Source: Schizochytrium sp. TIO01
Lineage: Eukaryota; Sar; Bigyra; Thraustochytrida; Thraustochytriidae
Reading direction: 5' to 3'
Assembly: GCA_004764695.1 (NCBI GenBank)
Contig: SMSO01000006.1
Coordinates: 1,096,859 to 1,160,858 of the forward strand
Length of the DNA: 64,000 nucleotides
Shown here: positions 18,264 through 29,736 of the stretch, in pieces
How the letters are laid out: each line of letters starts with the position of its first letter
Position numbering within the stretch: the first letter of the stretch is position 1
Notes under the pieces: model-generated
Database searches by the model: none
Told to the model about the DNA's origin: nothing
The model's input: the letters and a program-made list of their open reading frames with translations, nothing else
Program-made: the position numbers and the translations under genes

Positions 18264-21200
18264 TTACTTGCCGGCAGCCTGCGGGGCATGAGTGTAGTCG
18301 AAGATAACCTCGTACATCTCCCAACTCTGCAGAGTGTACACGAGCACATTTGCACCCTGGGACTTGCCCTTCTTGCTGCCATCGTCGTAGGCCATCCAGC
18401 AGTATTCCACAGAAGCACCGTATTTGTAAATCTTGCGGTACCAGAAGTCCTGGGTGATCTCAAGCTTGCCACCAGGGGCCTCCTGGAGGAAGTGGATACC
18501 ATCCTTATCAACACCAATGGTAATGTCGTCGGGGGTATCGGCCTGGCGACCAGCAAAGAGTGTCATACCGTAGACAGGACTCTTCTTACATACATTGACG
18601 AAGTACTGGCGGAGCTTAGATGGGTTGCGCGACATCTTGACCCCGAGGTTGACAGCAACGCGGGCCCAGTCCTCAGGCCGCTTGCGGCGGCGCCAATCCG
18701 GGCTGAGGTTCTCCACAAGCAAAGCTCCGGAGAGATCCTCAGGCTTGGGCAGCTTGTACTTGTCTGACTGCAGAGCCAAAGCAAGCAGAGCTGCCTCTGC
18801 AGCGTGGGCCTCCTCATTGAATACAAGGTCTCCAGCGCGGATGTCGCCCAGGAGCTGCCAAAAGAGGAGCTCATCACCTTCATCAATATTGTCGAGGAAC
18901 AAACGGCGCTTGAACTCGAAGAGAGGTTCTTTGCCCTGTGCCGTCATGCGCAGGAAGACGTCTCCCATATGAGACCACCACGGCAGAGGCCATGCGGAGA
19001 CGGGCGCCGGGGGTGGCTTACGATTGGTTGTAAGACCCAGCATCTTCGCGGCATGGAGTGCGCCGGTGACGGAGGCAGAGAGGAATCCCTTCTTCTTGCT
19101 ATCGTCCTCCTCAGGCTCAGGACCGTACTTCTCCATAAGCTTGGCAAAAAGTTCGTCTTCCTTGCCAGCCCAGTGCTCGAGGAAGAGGTCGATGTGCTTG
19201 AGCTTGTCCGGGTTGTAGTGCTTGTAAAAGCGCTTAAGACGATCGCGAGGGTTCATCTTACCAGTTTCCTTGGCATCCTTCACAAAGATACCGTACACAG
19301 AGGTCTCAGGGTCATCCTCAATGTTGTTCTGGCGGCGGATGAGCTCGAGCACCTGACCGATGCGGAGGTCCGGGGACACAGGGTACTGCACAATGTTGCC
19401 CTTGATCATCTTGATCGAGGCAAGGACGGGAGGACGCTTGCGGTAGCTCTGGATCTCCTCAAGGTTAGGCTTGAAGAAGGAGGCGCCAAGCTCAATGGTG
19501 GCATCAAGCTGCACAATACAGAGCGAGGCGTAGTTACCCTGGAGACCAGCAAGGGATTGGTGACGAATAAGGAAGTTGAGCAAGAAGTTCGTGAATTGCT
19601 CGGTCGGGGGGAAAGTCTTGGTGGCCATGCACATGAGCAGCCAGGCACGATCGGCGGACTCCGGCTTTGGGTTGGCGTGAATGTGCTTGCAAAGCTGCAT
19701 GTAGATCTCGTCGCACATCTCAGGGTCCTCGAGGCCCTTGACTAAAATGTATTGAGCAAGTGTCGCCGGGAAACTGGTCGACATCTCACCACAGTACTGG
19801 AGAATGGCGCGGTTTACACGCAAAGCAGTGCGGTTCTGCTCATCAGAGAGGGCGAGCAAACTCTTGGGAATGGGCTTGTTACGGGCCCAGAGCTTGTGCT
19901 TCGCGGCCATAACACGCTCATCAGCAGGGAGGGGCTCGGTGAAGTCCTCATCAGTGCGCAGGCGGTAGTAGTTCTTGAGGTCGTATACAGAGTCGTCGCG
20001 AGATGCCTCAAGACGTGCTGCATGGGCCTCTGAAGCAAGACTTGCCAAACGCCGCATTGACTGCTCCTCAATGTCGTCCTTGGACGCCTCGCGAAGCTTC
20101 TCGAGGCGCTCTTGGCGGCTCGAAGCGAGCGCATCTGCGTTCTCATGAGCCTCGACCTGCTGAATATCGCCGACCCAGTAACGGACCTTCTTGGCCTCCT
20201 TCGTGGCAATACCGAGCTCCTGGCACTGAGCGAGGAGCTCGATCAGGGTGTCCTTGTTGCGCCTCTTTACGTTGAGCTTCTCCTTCGCCGGGGCGCTCTC
20301 TACATCCTTACAGATCTCAACAAGCTTAGCCTGAACCTTGGCCTGGTTGTCAATGCGCTCAAGGAGGCCTTCGGCGTCCTTGATTGCAGGCGACATCTCC
20401 GCATCGAGACCTGTATCCTTTGCCTCCTTGAGAGCAGCCTCGAGACTCTGCAGGTCCGATTCGTGGACTCCATCCTCTGATTGCGCCTTGTGCTGCACAG
20501 AGCGGACTTCTGCTGCAAGTGCTGCGGTCTTGTCCCTGGCAGATTCCAATTTCTGCCGGAGAACCATTGCTTGCTTCACAATTTCGTTCTCCTCGAGACC
20601 AATCTTGAGTACGGCGACCTCGAGATCGAGCAAAGTTGTAAGGTCCCTTCTTTCCATAGCTTCCTCGAGCTCCCTGAGAAGACGGGTCTTCTCGTTCTCG
20701 TGTTCTCTGGACCACTGGGCCTGCTCCTTGACGAACTCCTCGGCACGTGCGATGAGCTCGTCGTCGCTGGAGACACCCAAACTGACAAGCCTGTTCATGC
20801 ACTCGCGCACCTTGGCCACATTGCTGTCCTTGAGGGCGCCCTCGAGGTCGCTACGCACATGCTCTTCCTCCTCAAGGCGGTTGAGAAGAGCCTCTGCATC
20901 ACGGGCCTCGACAGCATTGCCAATGTTCTGGCGGTCAGCAAGTTTGAGTGCCTCGCGAAGAGCATTCTTGTCGGCCTTGTCAACGGCGTCACGAAGGGCG
21001 GCGCGAACCTTGCGGTTCTCGATGATACGCTCCTCGGTGTCGTGAGCACGTGCAAGGAGAGCATCGTCCTTGAGCTTGATCTTGTCGGCAGCCTTGAGAG
21101 CCGACTGGATCTCGGCAAGATCCTCGGACTCGATAGCTGCTGTGAGCAGGTTGGTCACACGCTCGATCTCGCGGAGAATGGCCAACTTGGCCTGGGCGTC

Positions 21201-23744
21201 CTGGATCTGGGGCAGATGACGACCACCAAAGGGAAGATCTCCAACAGCAAGGAGTGCCTTCTCCAGAGGACCAGATTTGCCTTCCTTGAGGGCAGAGCTG
21301 ACGTTGGTGAGAATCTCCTGCCACTCGTGGAACTTCATGCGGGCAAGGAAGCCACGGACAGCACGTTGTGCGACAATGACGGAGTCTGTGAGCACGCGCT
21401 CGCGCTCGGTCTCGATAATCTCGTATTGCTGGTCACGCATAAAGACCTTGGCGTTACCGACGGCATAATCGTGGGGATCCAGAATACCGTCCTTCTCAAG
21501 TGAAGCACAAAGCGCCTTAGCGTCAGTGTTGCCAATGCTCGCGGAGTCTTTGGCAAGGATGCGGTAGGAGAGCACAAACTGCTTGAACTCCTTGCGGACA
21601 GGGAAACCGAGCTTGCGGATGCGGCAGACCTCGAGCACACCTGCGTAGCGCAGCTGGTCAAGAACCATGTGGCTTGTGAAGCGGTTAGGCAGCTTCTCTG
21701 CGTTGGGCTTAACACAGCGAACGAAGGAAGGCTCAGTGGACTGCAAACGATCCATGAGAACGTTAAGCTGGTCGCGGAATTGGATTCCCAAACTCTTCTT
21801 CTTGGCATCAGGGTCGACAGTTGCCTTGAAAAGCTTGCAAAGAAGGTCGTTCTTGGAAGTGATACCGGCCTCGTAAAGACCACGCTGCAGAATATCGCGG
21901 TTCTTTTCAACAAAGCCGTCGACGTTGTAGGCAACGTTACCAGCGTAGTGCAAGAAGACGAAGCAGTTCTTCAAGTGAGCGTCCTTCTTACCCATCTTGG
22001 GCTCGGAGATAATACCATCACTAGTGGGCGCCATGCTGAGGATCTTTTCCAGGATAACAGAGTCAGCAACATCACGACCAGACTTGATAGCTTCGTCGAT
22101 CACACTAAGGATACCCTGTCCACGACCCTGGTCAATCACCTTGATCACATTTGAGTTATCCTTGAACTCGAACTTGTCAAGCTTCACGCCCTCGCGCTCG
22201 TACTCGGCCATCTCCAGCTTGAAGATATGGTCATTGAAGTGGCCTTGAAGACGCTCGTTGGTGTAGTTGATGCACAATTGCTCGAAGGAGTTCTTCTCGA
22301 AGTCCTCAAAACCAAAGATATCGAGGACGCCAATGTTACGGATTTCCTTTGCAGACGTGCTTACCTTCGCGAGGGACTCGTTGATACGGTCAATCAGGTA
22401 GTCAAAGAGAACAGAGTAGATGGCCTTCGCGAGGGCATCACGGGCATCACCTGCTTTGACAGCGTCAAGACCAGACCAAATAGGAGACTGTCCAGGCACA
22501 CGACGGAGGGTGTTGGTGATGGCCTGGCCAAGAGTAGCTGGGTCAATGGAGAGCTGGCTGGCAGCAAGATCAAGCATATCTTTGTTCTTGATGGAGCAAG
22601 TGTCGCTCTTGCCGGCATCAAACTGGATGTTGCCGAGGTGAAGAATACCACAGAGGAGCGAGATGATGCAATCCACTTCGGAATCCTTGAGGGCGATGAC
22701 CTCCATGGCACGACGAGTAGACTGCCACTCGTCAGAGTCATCGAGCCCGTCAATGGTAATGGCAGATCGCTTGCTCTGGTTCAAGAAGTAGTACTGACTG
22801 GCATCAGAAAGCTGGTACTTGGACTTGAGGTCAGGGTCAATCTGGGCAGCGGCACACAGCTGGTAAAAGATGTGATAGTTACGCTCACCCTCGCCCTGGG
22901 TCACAAGACGACTCTTTTCGAGCAGATAGTTCTGTACACTGCCTCCAAGGATGGCACCGGCACCGCTAAATTCTACGTTGATAAACTTACCGAAACGGGA
23001 AGAGTTATCGTTACGCACAGTCTTGGCGTTGCCAAAGGCTTCCATCAGAGGGTTGGCTTCGAGCACCTTCTGCTGAAGGCTCTCGTCGCCGGGGCCAGAG
23101 GAAGTCATTCCCTTCGCCTCCATCTCGCGACGCGACTTCTCAGCAATGTACTGAAGAAAGAGCTTGGTTGCCTCAGTCTTACCGGCACCGGACTCACCGG
23201 AGACAATGCAGGACTGGTCAGCCTCCTCGAGCTTGTTGCTCTGCATGGCGCGGAAAGAGTCGTCGGCGACACCGTAAATATGGGGCGGGAGGTTGCGAGA
23301 ACCCTTAGCAAGGTAGTCATCCATAACCTGAGGATCGTAGATGGGAAGCATCTTGAAAGGGTTGAGTGAGATGAGAATCTTGGACACCCACGTGTAGATG
23401 TTGTCCTGGTCGTAACGGAGCTTCAAGTTGTAGTGGATCGAGGCCTCATCAAGGCTCTTGAGCTGCACCATATCGTCAATGGACTCGAGAGACTCCTTCT
23501 CCATACGAATACATTTTGCCGAGTCCTCAGCAGACAAGCGGATCGGCTTGGAGAGACTTTGCCTGAAGCTCTTGCGGCTCTTGGACTTACGGCTTGAGCT
23601 CTTGCGGCTCTTGGCCTTGACCGTCACACGACGCACCTGGCCAGCGCTACCGCGCTCGAACTTGGCCACTACCTGGGCCGGGACCATGTACTCGTCATCA
23701 TCAGGGATCCAGATGTACTCGTCAGCAGGGAAAACGTTCGCCAT
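18264..23744 (-). CDS. Unconventional myosin with MyTH4-FERM tail
   Basis: A 1826-aa intron-free gene; ATG 23744 sits in aaccATGg. The motor has a P-loop GESGAGKT (183-190), switch I NDNSSRFGKF (about 245-254), switch II VLDIFGFE (about 471-478) and the converter-side DQLRYAGVLEVCRIRKLGFP. A basic Ser/Arg/Lys insert (about 44-65) precedes the motor core. There is one IQ-like motif (QRAVRGFLARMKF, about 791-803). Residues of about 810-1250 are helical, with loosely repeated ~35-40-residue units (ALREALKLADRQNIGN, then AEALLNRLEEEE). MyTH4 (about 1255-1435) contains PKSLLALSDEQNRTALRVNR and a FERM-like region runs to the C-terminus. Such myosins carry membrane or microtubule-linked cargo and work in protrusions or adhesion. 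All ATPase signatures are intact. The class is not assigned. Confidence 0.95.
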   Translation of the reverse strand: MANVFPADEYIWIPDDDEYMVPAQVVAKFERGSAGQVRRVTVKAKSRKSSSRKSKSRKSFRQSLSKPIRLSAEDSAKCIRMEKESLESIDDMVQLKSLDEASIHYNLKLRYDQDNIYTWVSKILISLNPFKMLPIYDPQVMDDYLAKGSRNLPPHIYGVADDSFRAMQSNKLEEADQSCIVSGESGAGKTEATKLFLQYIAEKSRREMEAKGMTSSGPGDESLQQKVLEANPLMEAFGNAKTVRNDNSSRFGKFINVEFSGAGAILGGSVQNYLLEKSRLVTQGEGERNYHIFYQLCAAAQIDPDLKSKYQLSDASQYYFLNQSKRSAITIDGLDDSDEWQSTRRAMEVIALKDSEVDCIISLLCGILHLGNIQFDAGKSDTCSIKNKDMLDLAASQLSIDPATLGQAITNTLRRVPGQSPIWSGLDAVKAGDARDALAKAIYSVLFDYLIDRINESLAKVSTSAKEIRNIGVLDIFGFEDFEKNSFEQLCINYTNERLQGHFNDHIFKLEMAEYEREGVKLDKFEFKDNSNVIKVIDQGRGQGILSVIDEAIKSGRDVADSVILEKILSMAPTSDGIISEPKMGKKDAHLKNCFVFLHYAGNVAYNVDGFVEKNRDILQRGLYEAGITSKNDLLCKLFKATVDPDAKKKSLGIQFRDQLNVLMDRLQSTEPSFVRCVKPNAEKLPNRFTSHMVLDQLRYAGVLEVCRIRKLGFPVRKEFKQFVLSYRILAKDSASIGNTDAKALCASLEKDGILDPHDYAVGNAKVFMRDQQYEIIETERERVLTDSVIVAQRAVRGFLARMKFHEWQEILTNVSSALKEGKSGPLEKALLAVGDLPFGGRHLPQIQDAQAKLAILREIERVTNLLTAAIESEDLAEIQSALKAADKIKLKDDALLARAHDTEERIIENRKVRAALRDAVDKADKNALREALKLADRQNIGNAVEARDAEALLNRLEEEEHVRSDLEGALKDSNVAKVRECMNRLVSLGVSSDDELIARAEEFVKEQAQWSREHENEKTRLLRELEEAMERRDLTTLLDLEVAVLKIGLEENEIVKQAMVLRQKLESARDKTAALAAEVRSVQHKAQSEDGVHESDLQSLEAALKEAKDTGLDAEMSPAIKDAEGLLERIDNQAKVQAKLVEICKDVESAPAKEKLNVKRRNKDTLIELLAQCQELGIATKEAKKVRYWVGDIQQVEAHENADALASSRQERLEKLREASKDDIEEQSMRRLASLASEAHAARLEASRDDSVYDLKNYYRLRTDEDFTEPLPADERVMAAKHKLWARNKPIPKSLLALSDEQNRTALRVNRAILQYCGEMSTSFPATLAQYILVKGLEDPEMCDEIYMQLCKHIHANPKPESADRAWLLMCMATKTFPPTEQFTNFLLNFLIRHQSLAGLQGNYASLCIVQLDATIELGASFFKPNLEEIQSYRKRPPVLASIKMIKGNIVQYPVSPDLRIGQVLELIRRQNNIEDDPETSVYGIFVKDAKETGKMNPRDRLKRFYKHYNPDKLKHIDLFLEHWAGKEDELFAKLMEKYGPEPEEDDSKKKGFLSASVTGALHAAKMLGLTTNRKPPPAPVSAWPLPWWSHMGDVFLRMTAQGKEPLFEFKRRLFLDNIDEGDELLFWQLLGDIRAGDLVFNEEAHAAEAALLALALQSDKYKLPKPEDLSGALLVENLSPDWRRRKRPEDWARVAVNLGVKMSRNPSKLRQYFVNVCKKSPVYGMTLFAGRQADTPDDITIGVDKDGIHFLQEAPGGKLEITQDFWYRKIYKYGASVEYCWMAYDDGSKKGKSQGANVLVYTLQSWEMYEVIFDYTHAPQAAGK

Positions 23745-24890
23745 GGTTGCTTAAACGCGATTTATATGTTCTGCGCGCAAGGTTCCACTGTCAAACTACA
23801 CAAGGGTAGGTGTAATAACCTAGCAAAGAAGTAAATGAAGACAAAGAAAAAAACAAAAAACACAGCTGGTGCACGCGCAATTACAGCAGCGACGAGCAAC
23901 CAAACCTAGTCAACAAAAACAACACTGATTAGCTCCACGCTCCAACACACAGAGATACGTAGGTAATGAGCAAGAGATCAAGTGATCTGCGCGTCTTCAA
24001 TGAAGCAGACGCGAGTCACCCAAACAAACTCGAGCACAGCGCTTCGAGTTGAGTTTTGCCAGGTAGCGAAAGTACTACCTACTGCCGCCACGTGCGTAGT
24101 AAGTCAACAACAAGTCGAGCTCCTCCGCGAGTCGCTGGTAGAATCGATAGAAAAGAGGTCTGTCTCGGACCTCGCGTACGAGCGGAGCCTTGCTCACGCT
24201 CTAGTTGATTGATTGTTTGTTTGTTTGATCGATAGATCGATCGATCGTTGAAGAATCGATCGATTCTATTTATGTGCAATCCAGGTCTGCTGCGTGCGCA
24301 TCGACCCAGCGAGGATGCGGCCCTCTTACTCCAGTGAGGTGGTGCTCTGCCCACCTCCACACCTACTCATCTGTGGGTAGTTTGTGAGGGCATTAATTTT
24401 AATTTGTAGAGCTCCCATACCAAATTTCGTGCACGCGCCCTTTTCATACAGAAAGGGCCGGATATAGCTGCGGGATAATTAACGTGACTATATAGTCCTT
24501 TTATGACACACATCCGTCTCTAGCTCCACTGGTAAATTATACCCTCCTCCACTGGAAAATCTCCATGTGTGAGTTAGTCATCTAATAGCTATTAAAGTAG
24601 TACCCCCCACAGCCCATTGAAGTGCGTACTCCTCTTCAGAGTGCCGTGAGAAAGTGCACAATATCTAGGAGGGGACTCTTTCTCTGTTTCACTATTCCAT
24701 CTCACACGAGTGAGTAGCGAAGTTCCTACCATAAACCATAAGAAGTCGGCCCTGTTTAGTTCGGGCGCTTTCTCAGGCTGTCTTCTTTTTTGCTTTACTT
24801 TAGTTTACATTTTTTGCAAACTTAAAAAGTCATTAATCTGCCTCGAAACAAACAGAACTTGCAGGATTTCAATCCTCAGGCTTTCCAAGT
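23745..24890. other. 5' flank of the myosin and start of a gene-poor interval
   Basis: Purine-rich leader (23820-23880) and GATC-rich simple sequence at 24225-24265. ACTACCTACTG at about 24074-24084 is one of several TACCTA-type motifs near gene starts in this window. No supported gene. Confidence 0.4.
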
Positions 24891-24916
24891 TCGCTCGCTC
24901 GCTCGCTCGCTCGCTC
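24891..24916. repeat. (CGCT)n microsatellite
   Basis: An uninterrupted TCGC tetranucleotide run of 26 bp. Confidence 0.9.
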
Positions 24917-25910
24917 ACTTTATATTGTTTCTCAATCGTTGCTTGCACTAGCAGCAGTCGGGGCTACACTCCTGAGCAACTATAGGGATCGAAAGGTAGA
25001 GTGAGTGCACGATGAATATTGCAATTTTCAAGTCACTCTCTGACTTCTTCGTTGCCATGGTCAATAAGAAGTTCTTCTTCCTTTTCCCTGCACTTTTTTA
25101 TTATTTATTTTTTAGTATTATTACCCGCATTACCGTGATCACTTTTTATTTTATTTTATTTAAAACTAAAAGTTTTAAAAAATGATGAACAGTAACAGCA
25201 ACAATAAGAGAAAAGGAAAAAGTAGAAACCATAGTTTATTTCGAAAGCGGCTTAATGAACGAAAAAGCAAAAGAAAGAAAGCAAAACTTGACTAAAAGCG
25301 GCGCAAGCCCATCCTGCACAGAGTCCCCTCCTCGCTCCAGCGATAGGAGAAAGAGGAGCGAGCGGCCACAAACGAGACCGCGCGAGCCGCAGAGCTGCGA
25401 GCCAGCTTGCTTCTCGTTCCCTCGCTCAACTCTGCCCGTCATCCCAAACACAAGGATGCCTCGCTGCCCTTTCTCTCTCTCTATTTTATGGTTATTGTCA
25501 CTTCGACCTTTTGATAAACAATCTGAGAATGCATACATATTTTCTATTTATTCTTTCATTCATTTTAGCTCAAATAACTTGAACGTCAATACGACATACG
25601 ATAAGTTAATTTGAAAAGAAAAAGAAAAAGAAAGAAAAGTGATTAGCCTGAATGATGGTGATAACACGAAGTAATTCACTCGGTTTAGGATTGCATAGGT
25701 ATGATTGCTTTCAAAGTAAACACTGTCACACAGCGAGGCTTTCGTAGTTCCTCGGAAATACTAAATGAGAAATCTTGTCTTGTTGAGCAAATGGCAGCAA
25801 TACTTAGGGAAAAGGTACGCTATCTATGATAGTGCTATAGTTCAAGATAAATCATTTTCACAAAGAGTTTTTCTTTTCTCCCTTACACGCACGCACGTGC
25901 ACTCACTCTC

Positions 25911-25950
25911 TGCTTGCTTGCTTGCTTGCTCGCTTGCTTGCTTGCGTGCG
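25911..25950. repeat. (CTTG)n microsatellite
   Basis: A CTTG array with occasional CTCG/CGTG variants, preceded by CACG/CACT simple sequence. Confidence 0.9.
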
Positions 25951-26137
25951 TGAGGTTTTGCACAGACCCCGGAGCTTTCGAAGGACCTCGCGTCAGGCAG
26001 GCTGCAGCGCCGGGGCCAGCTCAAGCGAATGTCGTCGAGAAAGAAGTCAGAGAGGCTTCGTGTGTCCAAAAGTTTATCTTCTTCAACTAAAGCCCTTTTT
26101 CGCGAGGAACTTGAGGTGCACACACGCGCTGCATAAC

Positions 26138-26138
<1 letters not shown>

Positions 26139-26168
<30 letters not shown>

Positions 26169-26234
26169 CATACATACATACATACATACATACATACATA
26201 CATACATACATACATACATACATACATACATACA
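26139..26234. repeat. (TACA)24 microsatellite
   Basis: A perfect 96-bp tetranucleotide array. It produces long but meaningless YIHT or MYVC frames on the two strands. Confidence 0.97.
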
Positions 26235-28897
26235 GCCAACTTATCAGCAGACAGATAGACTCAGAGAAGAGTGGCTGATCCATAAAGATGTAAGCTCTCG
26301 GAGGTTGCTGCATTAGCATCTCCTACCTGCTATCGTGCACAATGATCGTCAGCGGGTCACAGCCCAAGCGGAGGAACCTAGGAAGTAGGTCGTGGGCGTC
26401 AAGGTGTGAGGGGACCCCAGCGGAGAGAATAAAGGAGAGGGAATACCCTCGCTCGAGGCGTGCACGTGCTGGTCAGGAATAAAAGGGCTTTTCTCCTATG
26501 CCGCTGTAGTGATGGCAGTGGCAGGTAGTAGATAGCTAGCCAGCTATAGCTATAGCTGGCGGTAAATGCAAAGTCGCCTAGATGGAATTCTTGTTCTTTA
26601 GCGAGGTGCTCTGTTTTGGCTTGGCAGGGTTTATGGGGTGCTTGAACTGCGCCTTGGGAAATGCTGGGGAAGGCTGACTTGGCTTGGGGTTTGCCTTCTG
26701 GTCTGGGGATTAGGGATGAAGTCGGGCAAGGATAGTCGTTGCGTCACGGTTCACTCGAGCTGACGTGCGAACGAAACAATAGTTTTGCGAAGCACTACTG
26801 TACTAGTTCTGACTGCCTGCTTCAAGAAAGACGTGGTGACTACACTTGAGTGATCGTGCATCTTCAAATTGGCAGACTTGAAGGAATAGCTACCTGCAGG
26901 ACCCGCTCGCATGCGTAGACCAACACATTTTGTAAATTAAGTTGGAAACCGATTCTAGCCAGCTAGTTCCTGTACGATGATTCTCCAGCGTTTTCGTCTC
27001 CTTTACTTTGTGGCTTTCGAATCAAGCTCTGATATCTGCCTCGCAGGTACGTAGTATTTATTTTTCTGAATAAAAGGTACCTAGTACCTAGTTCTAGGAA
27101 AACCCTACCGCCAGAACCAACCTTAACCTGAGGATAGCGTTATACCGAGCGACTTGGGCTTACAAATTCAACCTAAAGTTGTTGATTGAACTTTAGCTCT
27201 GCACTCCTTATTGTTCAATCAGCGGTTCAATCAGCAAGGCCACTAGGTACTAACTAGTCTAGTATCTCAAAGTTTCCAAGACAATTTTTCGCGACAAGGC
27301 TGTTGTCTATTTGATGATTCGTCCCCGCTAGTAGAGACCATGGCAGTGGCGGCACACCGTGAGTATCGTGGTGTGAATGTGTCCACTCTCAAAGCACAAT
27401 TTCATTTACTGCTTTCATATTTGTGTTACTCCTAGTAACATTATAAGTATTTAGGTCGAATAGTTCACTTACATTGAACTGAAAGGTCGTGTTCCTTACC
27501 CTGCCTCTACTCACTCTCGCACATTGCTAGTGAAATGCAAAGACGTGCCTTGGCACTGTCGAAAATCACATCGCTGGCGCGATGGGATCGAGCGAACTGC
27601 TATCATTTTGCACAAGAAAAGGGATGTACCCACGATCAGTGTTCGAAGTTCGATTTCAGACTCAACTTCGTCTCCTTTACCTATTTACTATAATATACTA
27701 TTAGTATCGACAATCTCCATCCTCCGCCAACGCTGATTTGTCTTTAAACCCAAATAGTCTATCCTTCTTCTTGAGTAACCTACACGATTCTACGCTTGAT
27801 TCGCTGACTTTCACATGTTTCTTTCATTTTCTCCAAGCTGGTGCATTTTAAACCTTTTCAATCTTAAAAACAAATATTAAAATTTTAAAACACCTTTATT
27901 TGTTAAAATAGAAAGTTTGTATTACTTTTTAAGTAAAACATATGTGGCATAGGCCCACAACTAACAATCAGTAATCATTTGATTCAGAGTTTGGCTGGCT
28001 CATCGGAATTCACAGCGGCACGCGCTCCGCAACTCTGGGTAGGCGCCAGAACGAGCTCGAAGAGCATGATAGATTCTTAAGAGTAGCCGGCAGCAGCTTT
28101 TGGGAAGAGAATACACTCAGCCAGTGCCTGCCCCACGAGTTCGAGCTGTAAGCCCGCAGAAATTGCTATTCTTCTCCTTGATCAATGATTTACATTTCAT
28201 GTTTTCAATAGTACTTCTTATTATTTAATAAAATAAAGAATTAAAAAATATCTACGTAGGCTAATAATAACATGTGGATTAAAATGAAAATGTTTCTTTT
28301 TTTCTTTCAAATTTTAAAATAAAAAACAAACAAAAACTTGAAAAACATTGTTTTCTGTTTAGATAATTCCAAAGTTCAAGCTTAAATTTCTAAATAGAAT
28401 CAGGTCGTGTTGTGGAACTCTACCTAAATTTAGCTAGAGAGAAAACGGTAGCCACCATGGATCAGATGGCCTTTGCTTTGATAGATGACGATATGATTTC
28501 GACTTGAGATATGCTAGCTTCCCCACCTTCGATCAGTTTTTACTTGTTTAACTTCTTGTTCAACTTCATGTTCAACTTCCTTCATGTTCGCTTTTGATGA
28601 TTCGCTTCATCCAGTTGTTTAAAACATCGACGCAGGTCCTCAACGGATCAGCTCGCTCGCTTGCTCGCTCGCCTAGAAATCACACGCCCGCTCGATCGCT
28701 TTCGCTCTCTCAGAACTCTACATCTCTCCAGGTACCTTCGCCAATCGCTGGTCGCGGCAGCTCCTGATGTCTATCTGAGGATTCCAAGTATTGATGATAT
28801 TGGCCACCGTCGCGGCTTGTACCAGCTTATAATCGATTCGTTCGCCGCACCTTGCAGCTGATTTGGGCAAGGAACTCGCTGTCAACCCTGCGGATGC

Positions 28898-29431
28898 TAC
28901 CTTGCAATGTTCACAACGTTCTGGACCTCTTCCTCTAACTCGATGGTGTCAAGGTCGCTTCTGATGGTGGTGACAATCTCTGAGACAGCCTTTGTAATAT
29001 CATGTCATGGCACGTGCAACTCGACTGGGAGGAGGACTTTCTCAAAGTTATTGCTAGTGATGACAACCATTGCTCTATCGAATTGTTTATAAATCAGATT
29101 GTCATTTGATAACAACTAAAGTGCAGCCGTTGTGCCCAATGTGGACTGGTTTTAACACAATGTCCAGGCAAAATGGTGAGCACAAGTCGATTCGCCACCA
29201 AAGCGGATTCGTGATGCAGCTGATAGCAATCGCTGATGGGCAGCTGTTGTTTTCATTCATGTAGAAAGAATGTGTGTTCCCGAGAACTCTTCTCTCTCTA
29301 CTGCTGACGCCCTTGCCGAAAGGAATATATCTTGCTCTTGCGAACAGCTCGTATCTGAAAATCCTGCTTATCGCCTGCATGCTAGAGCTCAATCCACCGG
29401 AGAGCACTAGAAGACCATCTTGCTTCGCCAA
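28898..29431 (-). pseudogene. Decayed gene fragment of unknown family
   Basis: On the minus strand a frame runs open from 29431 to 29102 and includes YELFARARYIPFGKG and SSRERRVLGNTHSFYMNEN. After a one-base shift it continues through YKQFDRAMVVITSNNFEKVL, one in-frame TGA, and then AVSEIVTTIRSDLDTIELEE and VQNVVNIAR to a stop at 28898-28900. Composition and helix/strand rhythm are protein-like over ~170 codons, but the start lacks ATG and there are two disruptions. I recognise no family. Confidence 0.3.
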
Positions 29432-29709
29432 GGCTCGCTAGGCGGGGGCTCAAAGCTTGGCCTTTTGACGTTAGTGCCAGGGAGGTGAAAACTTGACAGC
29501 TCACTTGGTGACAATTTGGGAGTGAGACAACAATGGACTTTCCAACTATGCAGTATTATTACCTAGTACTAGACCAAGATAAAGAAATATGTGTGTAGAT
29601 GTGTTTCTCCTTTAAACTTTACACATCACCCACATCATCAGTACCTAAAATATCTTCTTCTGCTGCCTGGCAATTTTGAGTAGCAGCACTGGAACCTTAC
29701 ATACTTAAG

Positions 29710-29736
29710 AAGGCGCCACTAGGTAGGTGGCGCCTT
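29710..29736. repeat. Perfect 10-bp inverted repeat (hairpin)
   Basis: AAGGCGCCAC (29710-29719) and GTGGCGCCTT (29727-29736) pair around a 7-base loop TAGGTAG. It stands out as a GC-rich hairpin in AT-rich DNA with no gene nearby; function unknown. Confidence 0.7.

Larger units (their letters stand above)
24917..28897. other. Gene-poor interval
   Basis: No intact gene. It contains GC-rich patches (25295-25450, 25950-26060), two microsatellites listed separately, ATG starts in good context that lead nowhere (27339, 28457), and a doubtful zinc-finger-like fragment at 27534-27692. No tRNA, rRNA or snRNA signature was recognised. Confidence 0.45.

Noticed and set aside
22227-23369. 380-codon + strand frame, and other long + strand frames at 18804-19745, 20338-21045 and 20481-21503
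   Set aside because: All are antisense shadows of the myosin coding sequence, which has unmistakable motor and tail motifs.
26139-26234. Possible CRISPR-like array
   Set aside because: A simple tetranucleotide repeat without spacers.
25842-26319. Long frames on both strands over the TACA array
   Set aside because: Produced purely by the 96-bp microsatellite.
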